59,700 nt of DNA, taken from Gammaproteobacteria bacterium (GTDB lineage: Bacteria > Pseudomonadota > Gammaproteobacteria > CAISUE01). How positions within the stretch are numbered: the stretch's first letter is position 1; each line of letters begins with the position of its first letter. The position numbers and the translations under genes were made by a program. The stretch lies in the NCBI GenBank assembly GCA_021156105.1, contig JAJNBD010000002.1:1-59700 (forward strand), read 5' to 3'. The notes under the pieces are model-generated. The model was not told the DNA's origin. It ran no database searches and saw only the letters and a list, made by a program, of their open reading frames with translations. Below, piece after piece: positions 24,921-35,061 of the stretch.

Positions 24921-27900
24921 TTAAACTTCTTCAGACTGACCCTTTCTTGGACTGGGTGATCTTCTAGTAGTGTCACCAGCTAAAACTTCGTCTGCAATGG
25001 ATTCACGAGGAGGGAACATTTGTGGATCGAATTTTGTTACTAAGCTTGCTGTGCCAGGAGCAATAGGTTGTTGGCTTGGTTGAGTTTCTATGTCTGCTGC
25101 TTGTTGATCAGCCCCCTCTCTTTTCGCGTCTAAGCTTACATGAGGAGCGGTCAAAAGATCGGCAAATCTTTTACCTTGATGCTGGTCATAAACCCCTGCT
25201 GCTGAAGCAGCAGTACCAGACATCTGAGCATCAAGAACGTCATAACCTAAGCTTTGAGGCGTTCCTAGCCTTCTTTGTACTGTTGGAGTAGTAGGAGGTA
25301 TAGCAGCCGCAGTGGCAGTTACTGGTTCTTTAGTGTTAACGCTAAGTTGTGGAGAATCTGGAACATCCTTCGCATACAATCCAGATGTGATTACCTGTGT
25401 CATCCAATATTTAGCTTCACTTTCGTTAATATATTGCTCTAAATTATTCTGCATGTCAGATGTGATAACTTGATCAAAGGTAAGAAATGTTGAATTTTTA
25501 CTGCGTTGCCATTTTCTAATAGTATCTACAATTTTTGGTGTGGCGTCATCAGCATTATCCTGCTGGTGCGTAACATTACTAGCTAATAATATGCACAACT
25601 GGCCAATCTCAATAGCATTGGCAATGCCCTCTGCAGTAGGCACGCCATCTACAGTAATCAAGCCGGTTTTTAAGGCTGATTCGGTAGGTTTTTTGTCAGC
25701 TTTACTTTGATTTGACTGCACAGCTGAGTCAATTAAAGCTTTTAATTTATCGAGAATGCCAAATATTATTGCCTCTCGATTGATGCTGTCTTCTGTTTCT
25801 ATTGCTAATCGCTGCTGAACGTCTAAGAACTCTTTTATACGACTTTCATATCTATCTTTGCTATGTCCAGTTACCCCCACTTCTGTTAGCCCAGGCTTTC
25901 TTGCAGCAATAAAGCGGTCTTCTAAACCTGACATGATAATATTTCTAACTTCTACGAGGTTGTCATAACATTTCTCATTGTCAAATGCATTAAGAATCCT
26001 GCAGTAACCCTTTAAGAAGTCTGTTAAGTCGTGCAAGTGAGACTCTTGAGCTTTTTGGAAGCATTCTTTTACAATTAAATCACGTATTCTAATGGGTGAA
26101 ATTTGTAAATCTGGATATTGTGAAATAATATTAAAAATAGTATTTACTGTTTTGCTATCGTCTAATGAGATAAGCCATGTATTTAGCAGCTCACGAAAGG
26201 CTGAGGTGTTAGCAAACAATTCCCGATGAGCCTTCACTGAAAACACTTGTTCCAGCGAGCTTGGGTCAGCAAGGATTAAATCTTTTAATTGCTCAACAGT
26301 ATATTTAGGTTTCTTAAACGGATTAAATGGCGCGCCGGCCCACCATGCTTTAAATGAAACTTTGCCGCCAATGACATCACCAAACAAGCGAGTTTGTTCT
26401 GCAGTGCTACGCGCAAGTTCGGCTTTAGCAACTATGGCTGCTGCTTGAGCTGCAGTTTTTGATTGCTTAGTCGCAGGAATTGCAAGACTTTGCATCCCTT
26501 TAACAAGGTTTATTGTTTCATCGGCGTTAAGCTGCTGACGTGCGAAATTAACTGCTATATCAGGTCGACGCATAATCGTTTGATTTGCGATCTCTCTAGC
26601 GACAGGGTGGTCAGAATCAGACGAACCTGTTTTCGCAAATGCTTGACGTAATTCGGTTTGTGATGAATTAGGAAGCGATGAATAATTTTGTGTCAGGCTT
26701 TCAAGGCAAGTTGCTGATAGATCAATGATAGGTTGATCTTTTAAGCCTGTGTGAACTTCACCTGTTACACCCGTTGTTTCTAATAGGTTATAAAGGTCAA
26801 TTGGTTCTTGCGAGTTTTTAAGTGAAGGTACCAGCAGGTTTTTGGCTTCATTAAGTGCATGGTAAAGGTTCTCTTTAGCGATAGGAGAAACTTTTGCCTG
26901 TTTAGCATCGGCAACTTTTACTGCAGAAGCAAGGTTTCTAACAAGTTCGTAGCTTGGGGTATACTCTTCTTTGGTAGCGATATGAGATATATGGTCGCTA
27001 AAAGAAGCTTCTTTGTCTAATTTATGATAAAGACCAATAATTCTTTTAATTCGTGCTTGCGGATCACGCTCTGTGGTAATAATATTATACAAAGCCCGTA
27101 AACATCTTCTTAATAGCACTTGGTTTTCTTTTGGTTCAACTAATGCATAAAGTTCATGCGCCCAATGGTCAATAATGTCTTTTCTATCTTCAGAAGTAAA
27201 CGCTTGGTCGTATGTGCCTGGTACTAGCGCATCTTGAAGCTGAATTAATAGTGCGGTAATGTCGTCATAGCTATAATCATCATGTTGTCCTTCTGGACCA
27301 CCGCCATATTCATGACCTTCAATTTTTTTAGGTAAAGCTTTCCATACGTTATTCCAGTAGTCGTAGGCACGAATTATATTTTGTGGAATAGGTTTTCCAG
27401 GCTCGGGTTTATATTCCTTTCCTGTAGTAGATGTATATCTTTCTCCACCTCTCAGTGGGCTTTCAGAAAGTTCATAACTATAATTGACAGGGGTTATTTC
27501 AACCTTATTGTGTATCTTCTTAAGGTTTAAGCATACTCTTTCACGATCAGAAATCCCCCTAATAATAAGCTCATCTCTAGAGACGGGAATGAAGTTCCAC
27601 TGAATTGTTGCACCATCTTGTGAGTGGTTTAATGATTTTTCAAGCAGGATGGTTTCTAGCGCGCCAGGGGCAAATTTAGAAAACTCAGGTAATTTACAAA
27701 TTTCTTTTTTATAATTTTGAAACAAAGAGGTTAAAACCCCTCCTCCTACAGCGCTCTGCCACGCTTCAAGATATTCAATAATTGAGTTATCTACCTGTTC
27801 CTGTAGATCTTGCATAAGAATATTTGATACGCTCGCAAAATCACCCTCTTTTTGAGAACGAATTTCTTTTCCATTGAGGAAGATTTTGCTGCCTCGAGCA

Positions 27901-30900
27901 ACGCTAAAATCACGTAGCTCTGGTGCTTTTTTTAAACTGTCTTCAGCATAAGCTGGCATGGTAAAGTCATAGACAGCAAGATGGTATGCATCCGGTGGTA
28001 GACGATCTCTCTGTGAGATAATTGTTGCTGCATCAAGTTTTGGGTGATCTTTAGCTTCTCTTTCCGTTTTTTCTATCTCTTGCTTCAACTTGAAAGGATC
28101 CAATACCATCATTGGAATAATTTTGCCTTCTTGATCAAAGCGCGCGCGAGGTGTAAAGGCTGTTAATTTAAATTGCTCAACAAATCGCGCTTTGCTTTCC
28201 TGATCTTTTTTATCTAAGTCTTTATGTTTTGCATTTTCTACTTTTTCAGCGCCGAGCATATTTTCAAAGGCAGACATACCAAGAATGATTGCTTCACCCT
28301 CAGGATAGCCTACCAATAAAGATTTTATTTCTTCATAAGCTTGCAATAATGCGGCAAGTTCATGGTCAGCAAAGTTTGGAAAGCCTGAGCCTGCGCGGTT
28401 ATGGAAAACTTCATTGACATAACGCAAAGCTATCGCCAAGGCTGTCGTACGATTAGACTCAAACCCAGGAGTTACTGAAATTGGTCGAATTGTATGGCTT
28501 AGTTGATAGGTAAAGTGGTCAAAGTAAGCTAATGATTCATCAAGGCTATTTTTGCCAAATTTTTGCAGTGGATCAACAATATTCTGGATGCTGGCGTAAT
28601 TATTTAGCTGGGAAATTTGCGCTAAGGAAAAGTTCCTTAACAATGGAATAACTGTTTGTGCTGATAAAATATTTTCGCTGCTGCAAATCGGCTCTAACTG
28701 TTCACGAATAATTTTTTTCAATTCAGCCTGATTTTTTTCAGGATGGAGCAATCGCTCTAATTTTTTTGCTAAAGGCTTAATAAAGCTGCCAACTTGATCT
28801 TCTGCAATACCATTTGCAATCAAGCGTTTTTCTAGCTCGAGCATTAGGGCAGTGATGTGTGCTGGCTCCATAGGCTTACTGCTGTTGTGATCCGTAAATT
28901 TAAAGGCTTCTTGTTTCAACTCCAGCCAAGTGTTAGTGATAAGCTGTTCAGCTTTTTCTTGTTTTAATAATTGCGCTTCTTCTGTAGATAAAGCCTTAGA
29001 GGAGCTATTAGTGCCAATTCTACATAGGTTCATTACTTGATCATCTTCTAACATTTCAGCTTTTACAGTATTAGCAGAAACCTCACATGATATAGAGTCT
29101 AAAAATATTTTAGCTTGGTTATCCCCATGAGAGATTATTCTTAATTCACAAGCGGCAACATTTTTCTCACCATCTCCAAGGATGATTTTAACTATAGCGC
29201 CTTCTTTGTTAGAAAGAGGAGTTATATTGATGCGTTGTTGAAGACTATATAGTTTCTTTTTTAAAGTTACATCTGATACCCTTTCACCAGGCATACTTTC
29301 ATTTATAAAAGTACTCAGGATGTATAAAATAGCGTTTTGGTTTAGGGCCCCTTTTAGAACAGCGCTAACTGCTGGTGATAGCTTTAATTCATCAAGTTTT
29401 AAAAATATTTTATCAAGCTCTGCTAATTGTGTTTCTGAGAGTTTCGTGCTTTCTAACAATGTCTTTGGGATTGAAAAATGTTTTTCTAGCTCTTCAGCAG
29501 AAATCACTTCAATACTTGGTATATCAGTATCAACAACTGTTTGAACATCTGTATTTGTATCTGTATCTGGAGCTGAATCTAAGATCTTTACGCCTTGAGG
29601 CAGTGGCGTAATTTTAAAAATTTCTCCATCAATTACTAGCTGAAGGGGATCAACCTTTTCAGCCAACATACGGGTAAGATCCTCAATTGTTTTGGCGGCA
29701 TTGTTTTTATCGCTATTAGCATTAACATTCGTTAAGTAAAATGCCAGGTTTTCCGTAAGACCTATAACTTCAGATGCCGCTATTCTACTAGCTAGGGCAT
29801 CAGGGGTAAGGAAGTTTTCTACTTTGGCATTTGTTCCAATAGGATCAGCTTGAAGTTCTTGTAAAACTTTTCCTTGTGCGTTGAATTTTACATGCGGTGT
29901 CAAAACAGCAATACGTACTTGTTCGCTAATATCAGGAACTACTGAAGCATCAACAGCTTCAGCTGCTAATGCAGCGTCAGCGGTGCCTGGCATAGAGAAT
30001 TTTTGTTTTAATTCATCTGCAACTTCAATAAATAATTGTGCAGTGTCGTTAGCGTCAACAATTTCAGCGCGAATTTTATTGACTGCATCATAGAATGCTT
30101 TTTGTTGTGCGACAGGGAATTGCTGCAGTGCTTGTAGCAATTTCTCTTGACGTAAAGCTGGATCAGAAAACTGGTCTTCCAAAGCATACCAAATTTTTAG
30201 TACTTGTTCTGAACCAAGGCTTTCAATTTTAGCTTCGCAAAGTTTTGTGTATTTCGCAGATGTCATTTCGTTAAAAGGAGATTTCAAATCACGAATTAAT
30301 TGGTCTTGAATATCTTCTGGCATGCATTGTGTTGTAGCCCATTGTTTGAATTGCGCAAAATATTCCTGTGCTTTTTCATAACGGTGAGCTTCGCGCAATT
30401 TAATGCCATGCATCAAGCACAAAGTTGCCGCTAATGCAGGCGATTGTTCTTTGATGCTAGCGAAATTTTCATCAAATTTAGCGCCGTTTTCTAAATGGCC
30501 TACATAAGTTTCTTGATAAAGTTTGTTTAATAATAGTGGGTGGAAAAGGAATTGACGCTTGATGTCTGTAGGGCTTGCAGAGGTCTCGCTCATGGTATAA
30601 ACATATTCTGCGGGCCATCCTAAACCAGCGTTTTCGTCGCTAGGTTTATTTAATAAGATATGTAATAACTCGTTGTTATCAGTAAGCAAATCGAATGAGC
30701 GTCGATCACTGAACAAAAAGAATTTTGCGCCGATATCACGGGTGTGGGCTTGATAGCGTTTTGCATCATCAATATGTAGAATTTTGTCTAATGTTGTATG
30801 TTCGGTATCTGCAATTGCTGCTAGAAGCAAGGCTTTATTTTCATCAATAATTACGACTAAATCTTCTTGCGTTAATAGATCACGTTTTAATGTTTTTAGC

Positions 30901-31865
30901 TTTTCAAAACTAGAGCGCTGTTGGTAAGATATTTTTTCTGGGTTTATCTGTATATTACAAAGCTCATTTAATCTTTGCTCTTTAGCGCTAAGCTCTTGTT
31001 CAATAGCTTCTTTTTCTGCTATAAGCAGGCTAGTATCTTGACTTTGGTGTCTTGCTGTTCGGATGGCTTCTAGCTTGTTGCTTTTTTCAGCGCTAAGTTC
31101 TTTTACCTCTGAAAGTAATCTGGATTCTTCGATAAATTCTTCAGGGGTTAAAGGTCTATGTTCTTGTGTATCATCATCTTTATGGTGTTCTTGAATAAAT
31201 GAAACGATTTTTTGATCAATCTTTTTTATTAGATAGGCTTTTATTTCAGCAACTTTAGAACTTGTTTCTGTGCTTCCTAAAGCTAGCTGAACAGCGTCCC
31301 TCCGCTGCAGCATTTTTGCTCCTAATTCTCCTTCATTTCTGCCTAATGAAGAGATCATTTCAAGCAATACTTTATAAGCAGCTCTTTCACAGCGCTTAGG
31401 ACTGTCGCCGGCAATACTACGTTGCGAACCACAATAAACAGAGACCTCAGCTTTTTCTATTAAATTTAATAGAAAAGTAATTTGTTGATGATTTGGGATA
31501 TCAGCGCAATAAAATGGCAAATAATATCCAGCATTTTTCTCATCGCTACGTAAAAATAAATCAAATGGAGAAACTTTTAGTTCAGTTTGAGAGTCTGTTT
31601 TATGAATAGTGTCTTTAGGAAGTTCATCAAGATTCTCATCTTCCCGAAGCGGTTCAAATTCTGGGCCGATAGCAAAAGCATGTTTTGGATCAAAATAAGA
31701 TTTTGGCCCTATTCTTTTTTTTAATTGAGCGGCTGTATAATCAATAGAGGTAGGATCAACGCTCTCTGGAGCTGCACCCTTAGGAGCAACTGGTCCATCA
31801 AAATCTAGTGCAATGGCTTTTATGCTACCATCTGGCTTTTTAATTTCGTAAGTAGGCTTGACCAT
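24921..31865 (-). CDS. Giant 2314-residue protein, HAD-like N-terminus, effector candidate
   Basis: No whole-protein family is recognised. The N-terminus carries what look like HAD-fold motifs: ALDFDGPVA (D21, D23), VYCGSQRS (about 143-150), and HIDDAK (D366, D367). A charged coiled-coil lies at about 240-330. Two related modules follow: A about 651-1070 (LTPHVKFNAQGKV, DITAL-like HITALMLEL, HPEKNQ) and B about 1231-1605 (FTPRARFDQEGKI, DITALLIQL, EPKENQ). The rest is mostly helical and the last 120 residues are Pro/Ser/Ala-rich. There is no signal peptide or membrane span. AAGGAGC precedes the ATG. Size, composition and domain layout fit a type IV-secreted effector of Legionellales, but this is inference. 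Confidence 0.8.
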   Translation of the reverse strand: MVKPTYEIKKPDGSIKAIALDFDGPVAPKGAAPESVDPTSIDYTAAQLKKRIGPKSYFDPKHAFAIGPEFEPLREDENLDELPKDTIHKTDSQTELKVSPFDLFLRSDEKNAGYYLPFYCADIPNHQQITFLLNLIEKAEVSVYCGSQRSIAGDSPKRCERAAYKVLLEMISSLGRNEGELGAKMLQRRDAVQLALGSTETSSKVAEIKAYLIKKIDQKIVSFIQEHHKDDDTQEHRPLTPEEFIEESRLLSEVKELSAEKSNKLEAIRTARHQSQDTSLLIAEKEAIEQELSAKEQRLNELCNIQINPEKISYQQRSSFEKLKTLKRDLLTQEDLVVIIDENKALLLAAIADTEHTTLDKILHIDDAKRYQAHTRDIGAKFFLFSDRRSFDLLTDNNELLHILLNKPSDENAGLGWPAEYVYTMSETSASPTDIKRQFLFHPLLLNKLYQETYVGHLENGAKFDENFASIKEQSPALAATLCLMHGIKLREAHRYEKAQEYFAQFKQWATTQCMPEDIQDQLIRDLKSPFNEMTSAKYTKLCEAKIESLGSEQVLKIWYALEDQFSDPALRQEKLLQALQQFPVAQQKAFYDAVNKIRAEIVDANDTAQLFIEVADELKQKFSMPGTADAALAAEAVDASVVPDISEQVRIAVLTPHVKFNAQGKVLQELQADPIGTNAKVENFLTPDALASRIAASEVIGLTENLAFYLTNVNANSDKNNAAKTIEDLTRMLAEKVDPLQLVIDGEIFKITPLPQGVKILDSAPDTDTNTDVQTVVDTDIPSIEVISAEELEKHFSIPKTLLESTKLSETQLAELDKIFLKLDELKLSPAVSAVLKGALNQNAILYILSTFINESMPGERVSDVTLKKKLYSLQQRINITPLSNKEGAIVKIILGDGEKNVAACELRIISHGDNQAKIFLDSISCEVSANTVKAEMLEDDQVMNLCRIGTNSSSKALSTEEAQLLKQEKAEQLITNTWLELKQEAFKFTDHNSSKPMEPAHITALMLELEKRLIANGIAEDQVGSFIKPLAKKLERLLHPEKNQAELKKIIREQLEPICSSENILSAQTVIPLLRNFSLAQISQLNNYASIQNIVDPLQKFGKNSLDESLAYFDHFTYQLSHTIRPISVTPGFESNRTTALAIALRYVNEVFHNRAGSGFPNFADHELAALLQAYEEIKSLLVGYPEGEAIILGMSAFENMLGAEKVENAKHKDLDKKDQESKARFVEQFKLTAFTPRARFDQEGKIIPMMVLDPFKLKQEIEKTEREAKDHPKLDAATIISQRDRLPPDAYHLAVYDFTMPAYAEDSLKKAPELRDFSVARGSKIFLNGKEIRSQKEGDFASVSNILMQDLQEQVDNSIIEYLEAWQSAVGGGVLTSLFQNYKKEICKLPEFSKFAPGALETILLEKSLNHSQDGATIQWNFIPVSRDELIIRGISDRERVCLNLKKIHNKVEITPVNYSYELSESPLRGGERYTSTTGKEYKPEPGKPIPQNIIRAYDYWNNVWKALPKKIEGHEYGGGPEGQHDDYSYDDITALLIQLQDALVPGTYDQAFTSEDRKDIIDHWAHELYALVEPKENQVLLRRCLRALYNIITTERDPQARIKRIIGLYHKLDKEASFSDHISHIATKEEYTPSYELVRNLASAVKVADAKQAKVSPIAKENLYHALNEAKNLLVPSLKNSQEPIDLYNLLETTGVTGEVHTGLKDQPIIDLSATCLESLTQNYSSLPNSSQTELRQAFAKTGSSDSDHPVAREIANQTIMRRPDIAVNFARQQLNADETINLVKGMQSLAIPATKQSKTAAQAAAIVAKAELARSTAEQTRLFGDVIGGKVSFKAWWAGAPFNPFKKPKYTVEQLKDLILADPSSLEQVFSVKAHRELFANTSAFRELLNTWLISLDDSKTVNTIFNIISQYPDLQISPIRIRDLIVKECFQKAQESHLHDLTDFLKGYCRILNAFDNEKCYDNLVEVRNIIMSGLEDRFIAARKPGLTEVGVTGHSKDRYESRIKEFLDVQQRLAIETEDSINREAIIFGILDKLKALIDSAVQSNQSKADKKPTESALKTGLITVDGVPTAEGIANAIEIGQLCILLASNVTHQQDNADDATPKIVDTIRKWQRSKNSTFLTFDQVITSDMQNNLEQYINESEAKYWMTQVITSGLYAKDVPDSPQLSVNTKEPVTATAAAIPPTTPTVQRRLGTPQSLGYDVLDAQMSGTAASAAGVYDQHQGKRFADLLTAPHVSLDAKREGADQQAADIETQPSQQPIAPGTASLVTKFDPQMFPPRESIADEVLAGDTTRRSPSPRKGQSEEV

Positions 31866-32115
31866 AGGATGCTCCTTTTATTCTAAGCTTTCGTTAACCC
31901 CACAATACCATATTTTACCTTAAGAAAACCTGAAGTTTGCGGAAATTTTAAAAACTATTCTATAAGAATCATAAAAATTATAAAAGCTGCCATTGCGACT
32001 GCGAGTGGGGTGGGGTGGAAAAGCCACCCGGGTGTTGAAGTCTGGCTTTATTGCAAGCGCTCCTTGCAAAGGTGGAGCGCTTGATGATGGATCTATCTAT
32101 AAGAAAAAATTACAA

Positions 32116-32886
32116 CTATCTTAAAAATCCTCGGGTGGATTTTTCTATGGCGGTCAGGAAAAGCTGCACTTCTGGGCAGCTCGGTACTAGGGCTTTTAGT
32201 TCGCTGAGCATTTCTTCGGTGCTTAATTCATCCCGGAAAATGAAGCGATAGGCTTTTTTAAGCTTGCTGATAGTTTCATCGCTAAAGCCACGGCGGCGTA
32301 AACCGACGGTATTTAAGCCGTAAGGTTTAGGGTTTTCTTCACCGGCAATCATTAAAAAGGGTAAAACATCTTGTTTGACTTTTGAGCCGCCAATGAAAGA
32401 ATGCATACCAATCGTACAAAATTGGTGTACTGCAGCATAGCCGGCAAGCGTTACCCAATCTTCAATGATCACATGACCAGCAAGACCGGCATAGTTAGCA
32501 AAAATAACATTATTGCCAACGATGCAATCGTGCGCGACATGAGTATAAGACATAAACAGGTTATCGTTGCCAACTTTTGTAATGCCGCCGCCTTGTACGG
32601 TGCCGCGGTTTAAAGTAGCAAATTCACGGATGATATTGCGATCGCCAATTTCTAACACAGTGGCTTCATTGGCATATTTTTTATCTTGGGGGGCTGCACC
32701 AATAGAAGCAAATTGAAAAATATGATTGTCTTTACCTATTTTGGTTGGGCCTTGAATCACCACGTGGGGGCCGATCACAGTGCCTTCGCCAATGGTGACA
32801 TCTTTTTCAATAATGCTCCATGGGCCAATGGTGACGTTGTCTGCGATATTAGCACCTAAATGAATTTCTGCACGTGGATCAATCAT
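32116..32886 (-). CDS. lpxA: UDP-N-acetylglucosamine acyltransferase
   Basis: This left-handed beta-helix enzyme performs the first acylation of lipid A synthesis. It starts MIDPRAEIHLGANIADN and shows hexapeptide repeats and the catalytic-region HVAHDCIVGNN. The frame extends 14 codons upstream, but the ATG at 32886 overlaps the fabZ stop (ATGA) and has GAGAGG before it, giving 256 residues, close to E. coli LpxA (262). It is the last gene of lpxD-fabZ-lpxA. Confidence 0.96.
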   Translation of the reverse strand: MIDPRAEIHLGANIADNVTIGPWSIIEKDVTIGEGTVIGPHVVIQGPTKIGKDNHIFQFASIGAAPQDKKYANEATVLEIGDRNIIREFATLNRGTVQGGGITKVGNDNLFMSYTHVAHDCIVGNNVIFANYAGLAGHVIIEDWVTLAGYAAVHQFCTIGMHSFIGGSKVKQDVLPFLMIAGEENPKPYGLNTVGLRRRGFSDETISKLKKAYRFIFRDELSTEEMLSELKALVPSCPEVQLFLTAIEKSTRGFLR

Positions 32887-33326
32887 ACTTCTACCTCTCG
32901 GCTCATGCTGCTTAATACGGTGGTGCAAACTAATTCGCCATTAACGGTGGCGGTTGCGGAACATTTTAAAAGTTTATGACGGTCGCTGATAACGCGCGCT
33001 TCCAGCATAAGTTGATCTCCTGGTTCTACCATGCGCTTAAATTTGGTTTCGCCCACGCCGGCGAGTAAAAATAATTTTGAACGAGCATCTTCTGGGCTAA
33101 GCTGGGTTGCAAGCAGGGCACAGCTTTGCGCCAATGCTTCAACGATTAATACGCCCGGCATAATTGGGCGAGAAGGAAAATGGCCATTAAAAAAAGCTTC
33201 GTTAATCGTGACATTTTTTAAAGCTTTTAAAAACTTTTCTTCTTTATTGACTTCAATAATGCGATCAACCAAGAGAAAAGGGTAGCGATGAGGCAAAGAA
33301 TTTAAAATTTGTTGGATATTAAGCAT
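32883..33326 (-). CDS. fabZ: 3-hydroxyacyl-ACP dehydratase FabZ
   Basis: The 147-residue hotdog-fold enzyme has LPHRYPFLLVDRI (catalytic His), FNGHFPSRPIMPGVLIVEAL (catalytic Glu at the end) and the usual length. It dehydrates 3-hydroxyacyl-ACP in fatty acid synthesis, competing with LpxA and LpxD for the same substrate. It sits between lpxD (26-bp gap) and lpxA (4-bp overlap), the standard order. Confidence 0.96.
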   Translation of the reverse strand: MLNIQQILNSLPHRYPFLLVDRIIEVNKEEKFLKALKNVTINEAFFNGHFPSRPIMPGVLIVEALAQSCALLATQLSPEDARSKLFLLAGVGETKFKRMVEPGDQLMLEARVISDRHKLLKCSATATVNGELVCTTVLSSMSREVEV

Positions 33327-33352
33327 GCTGCTTTGGTCCTTTTTTAAGCGGT

Positions 33353-34387
33353 TTAATCCGTATTGGTTTGATCTTTTTTTAACGTTTGAACAGTTTTTGC
33401 TAAATCGTTAAGTTGACGAATGCGCACCGCAACTTTTTGCCATTCTGTGCGTGGTAATAGAGGGGTTGCTGAACCATAAACGCCAGATGTGTTAATGGAA
33501 TTAATAACGCCCGTCATACCCAAGAGCATAACTTGGTCAGTAATTTTAATATGACCATTGATGCATGAGCCGCCACCAATCATGCAATTGCTGCCAATTT
33601 CAGTACTGCCAGCAATGCCTGTACAACCTGCAATAACAGTATTTTCACCAATTTTCACATTATGGCCAATTTGAATTTGGTTATCTAGTTTAACGCCTTT
33701 GGCAATGACGGTATCGTTTAGAGCGCCACGGTCAATCGTGGTATTTGCGCCAATTTCAACGTTATCGCCAATTTTAACCCCGCCTAATTGTGGGATTTTT
33801 TCATAACCGTCTTTGCCGGGAGCGAAGCCAAAGCCATCACTGCCAAGAACGACACCAGAATGAATCACGCATTGGGCGCCAACACTAACTTCGTGATATA
33901 AAGTGACACGTGGCATTAATTCTGTTTCTGCGCCAATTTCACAATCATCACTCACAACGCAATGGGCGCCAATAATAGCACCATCTAAAATTTTTGTGCG
34001 GCGGCCAATGACCGCGAATGGTCCAATGCTGACATCTTTGCCAATAAAAGCAGTTTCATCAATAATCGCGCTGGGGTGGATACCGGTATAAGGCTCAGGT
34101 TTATGCCAAAAAAGCTGGGCTGCTTTGGCATAAGTCACATAAGGATGCTCAGAGATTAACGCGTTATTTGGGCAATCCGGTAAATATTTCTCTGCCAAAA
34201 TTACTGCGCCAGCTTTAGTGTTTAACAGCTGGGGCTGATATTTAGGATTATCTAAAAAGCTAATTTGATGCAAAGCTGCTTCGTTTAAGGCCGCAATGCC
34301 TTGAATTTCATGATCAGGGTTACCATGAACTTTAACGCCAAGTTTTTCAGCAATTTCAGCAAGGGTATAAGATTTTGAATGGCTCAT
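33353..34387 (-). CDS. lpxD: UDP-3-O-acylglucosamine N-acyltransferase
   Basis: The 344-residue protein has the N-terminal uridine-binding domain (LAEIAEKLGVKVHGNPDHEI) and then about ten hexapeptide repeats with GVVLGSDGFGFAP and the catalytic-region QIGHNVKIGENTVIAG. It adds the N-linked hydroxyacyl chain in lipid A synthesis. Length matches E. coli LpxD (341). A REP-like repeat lies just upstream, between it and skp. Confidence 0.96.
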   Translation of the reverse strand: MSHSKSYTLAEIAEKLGVKVHGNPDHEIQGIAALNEAALHQISFLDNPKYQPQLLNTKAGAVILAEKYLPDCPNNALISEHPYVTYAKAAQLFWHKPEPYTGIHPSAIIDETAFIGKDVSIGPFAVIGRRTKILDGAIIGAHCVVSDDCEIGAETELMPRVTLYHEVSVGAQCVIHSGVVLGSDGFGFAPGKDGYEKIPQLGGVKIGDNVEIGANTTIDRGALNDTVIAKGVKLDNQIQIGHNVKIGENTVIAGCTGIAGSTEIGSNCMIGGGSCINGHIKITDQVMLLGMTGVINSINTSGVYGSATPLLPRTEWQKVAVRIRQLNDLAKTVQTLKKDQTNTD

Positions 34388-34402
34388 AGAATATCAAATC
34401 TA

Positions 34403-34447
34403 AACCCCCTTCCCCCTACGGGGAGAGGGGCAGGGGGTGAGGGGGCG
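34403..34447. repeat. REP-like GC-rich hairpin, second copy
   Basis: Positions 34420-34447 match 19066-19093 at 27 of 28 bases (GGGGAGAGGGGC then GGGGGTGAGGGGGCG). The left arm CCCC TTCCCCC is imperfect here. It lies in the lpxD-skp gap and may influence mRNA stability. Confidence 0.8.
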
Positions 34448-34462
34448 GGTTTAAGTAATCTC

Positions 34463-35005
34463 TTATTTCGCGCTTAATTTTTGTAAAACTAAGTTGGTGA
34501 GATTCAATGAATCTGACACATAAGGGACATTATCGCCTTGTAAAATCAAGTCATAACCTTGAGTTTTTGCAATATCATTCACAATGCTTGCGGTTTGGCT
34601 AAGCAATTGTTGCATTGCGGCGTTTTGTTCATTATCTAAATCTTGTTGAAAGGCCGTAATTTCGGCTTGCAAATTCGCGCGGTCCGTGATGAGTTGATGT
34701 TCAAGTTTTGCGCGATCTTCTGGTTTCATGTTTTGGGCGTCTTTATTGTACTTTTCTTGCTCTGCTTTAAACTTAGCTTGCGAGTCAATAATATTTTTTT
34801 CACGCGGCTTGAATTTTTGGGTTAACTGCGCGTTAATGGCTTGAAGCTGTGGTGATTTTTGCACAACGGTACGGACATCAACTACGCCAATTTTTAAGGT
34901 TTTGAGGACCACGGGGCTGGTGTTAGCATTTGCAGTGGCAGGCGCTGTGTCAGCTAATGCGGGTGCAATGAAAGATAACAAACCAAGAAATAAAAGTTTA
35001 CGCAT
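34463..35005 (-). CDS. skp: Periplasmic chaperone Skp/OmpH family
   Basis: The 180-residue protein has a signal peptide (MRKLLFLGLLSFIAPALADT), then the Skp core: IGVVDVRTVVQKSPQ, a long charged coiled-coil (about 75-140) and YDLILQGDNVPYVSDSLNLT. Skp trimers hold unfolded outer-membrane proteins in the periplasm. It lies upstream of lpxD as usual, but bamA, which normally precedes it, is replaced by mraY. Confidence 0.92.
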   Translation of the reverse strand: MRKLLFLGLLSFIAPALADTAPATANANTSPVVLKTLKIGVVDVRTVVQKSPQLQAINAQLTQKFKPREKNIIDSQAKFKAEQEKYNKDAQNMKPEDRAKLEHQLITDRANLQAEITAFQQDLDNEQNAAMQQLLSQTASIVNDIAKTQGYDLILQGDNVPYVSDSLNLTNLVLQKLSAK

Positions 35006-35061
35006 AGGTTTTCCTTATTCGTCTTTAATTATTGTATCACATGTGTTGTGAGTCCAATACT

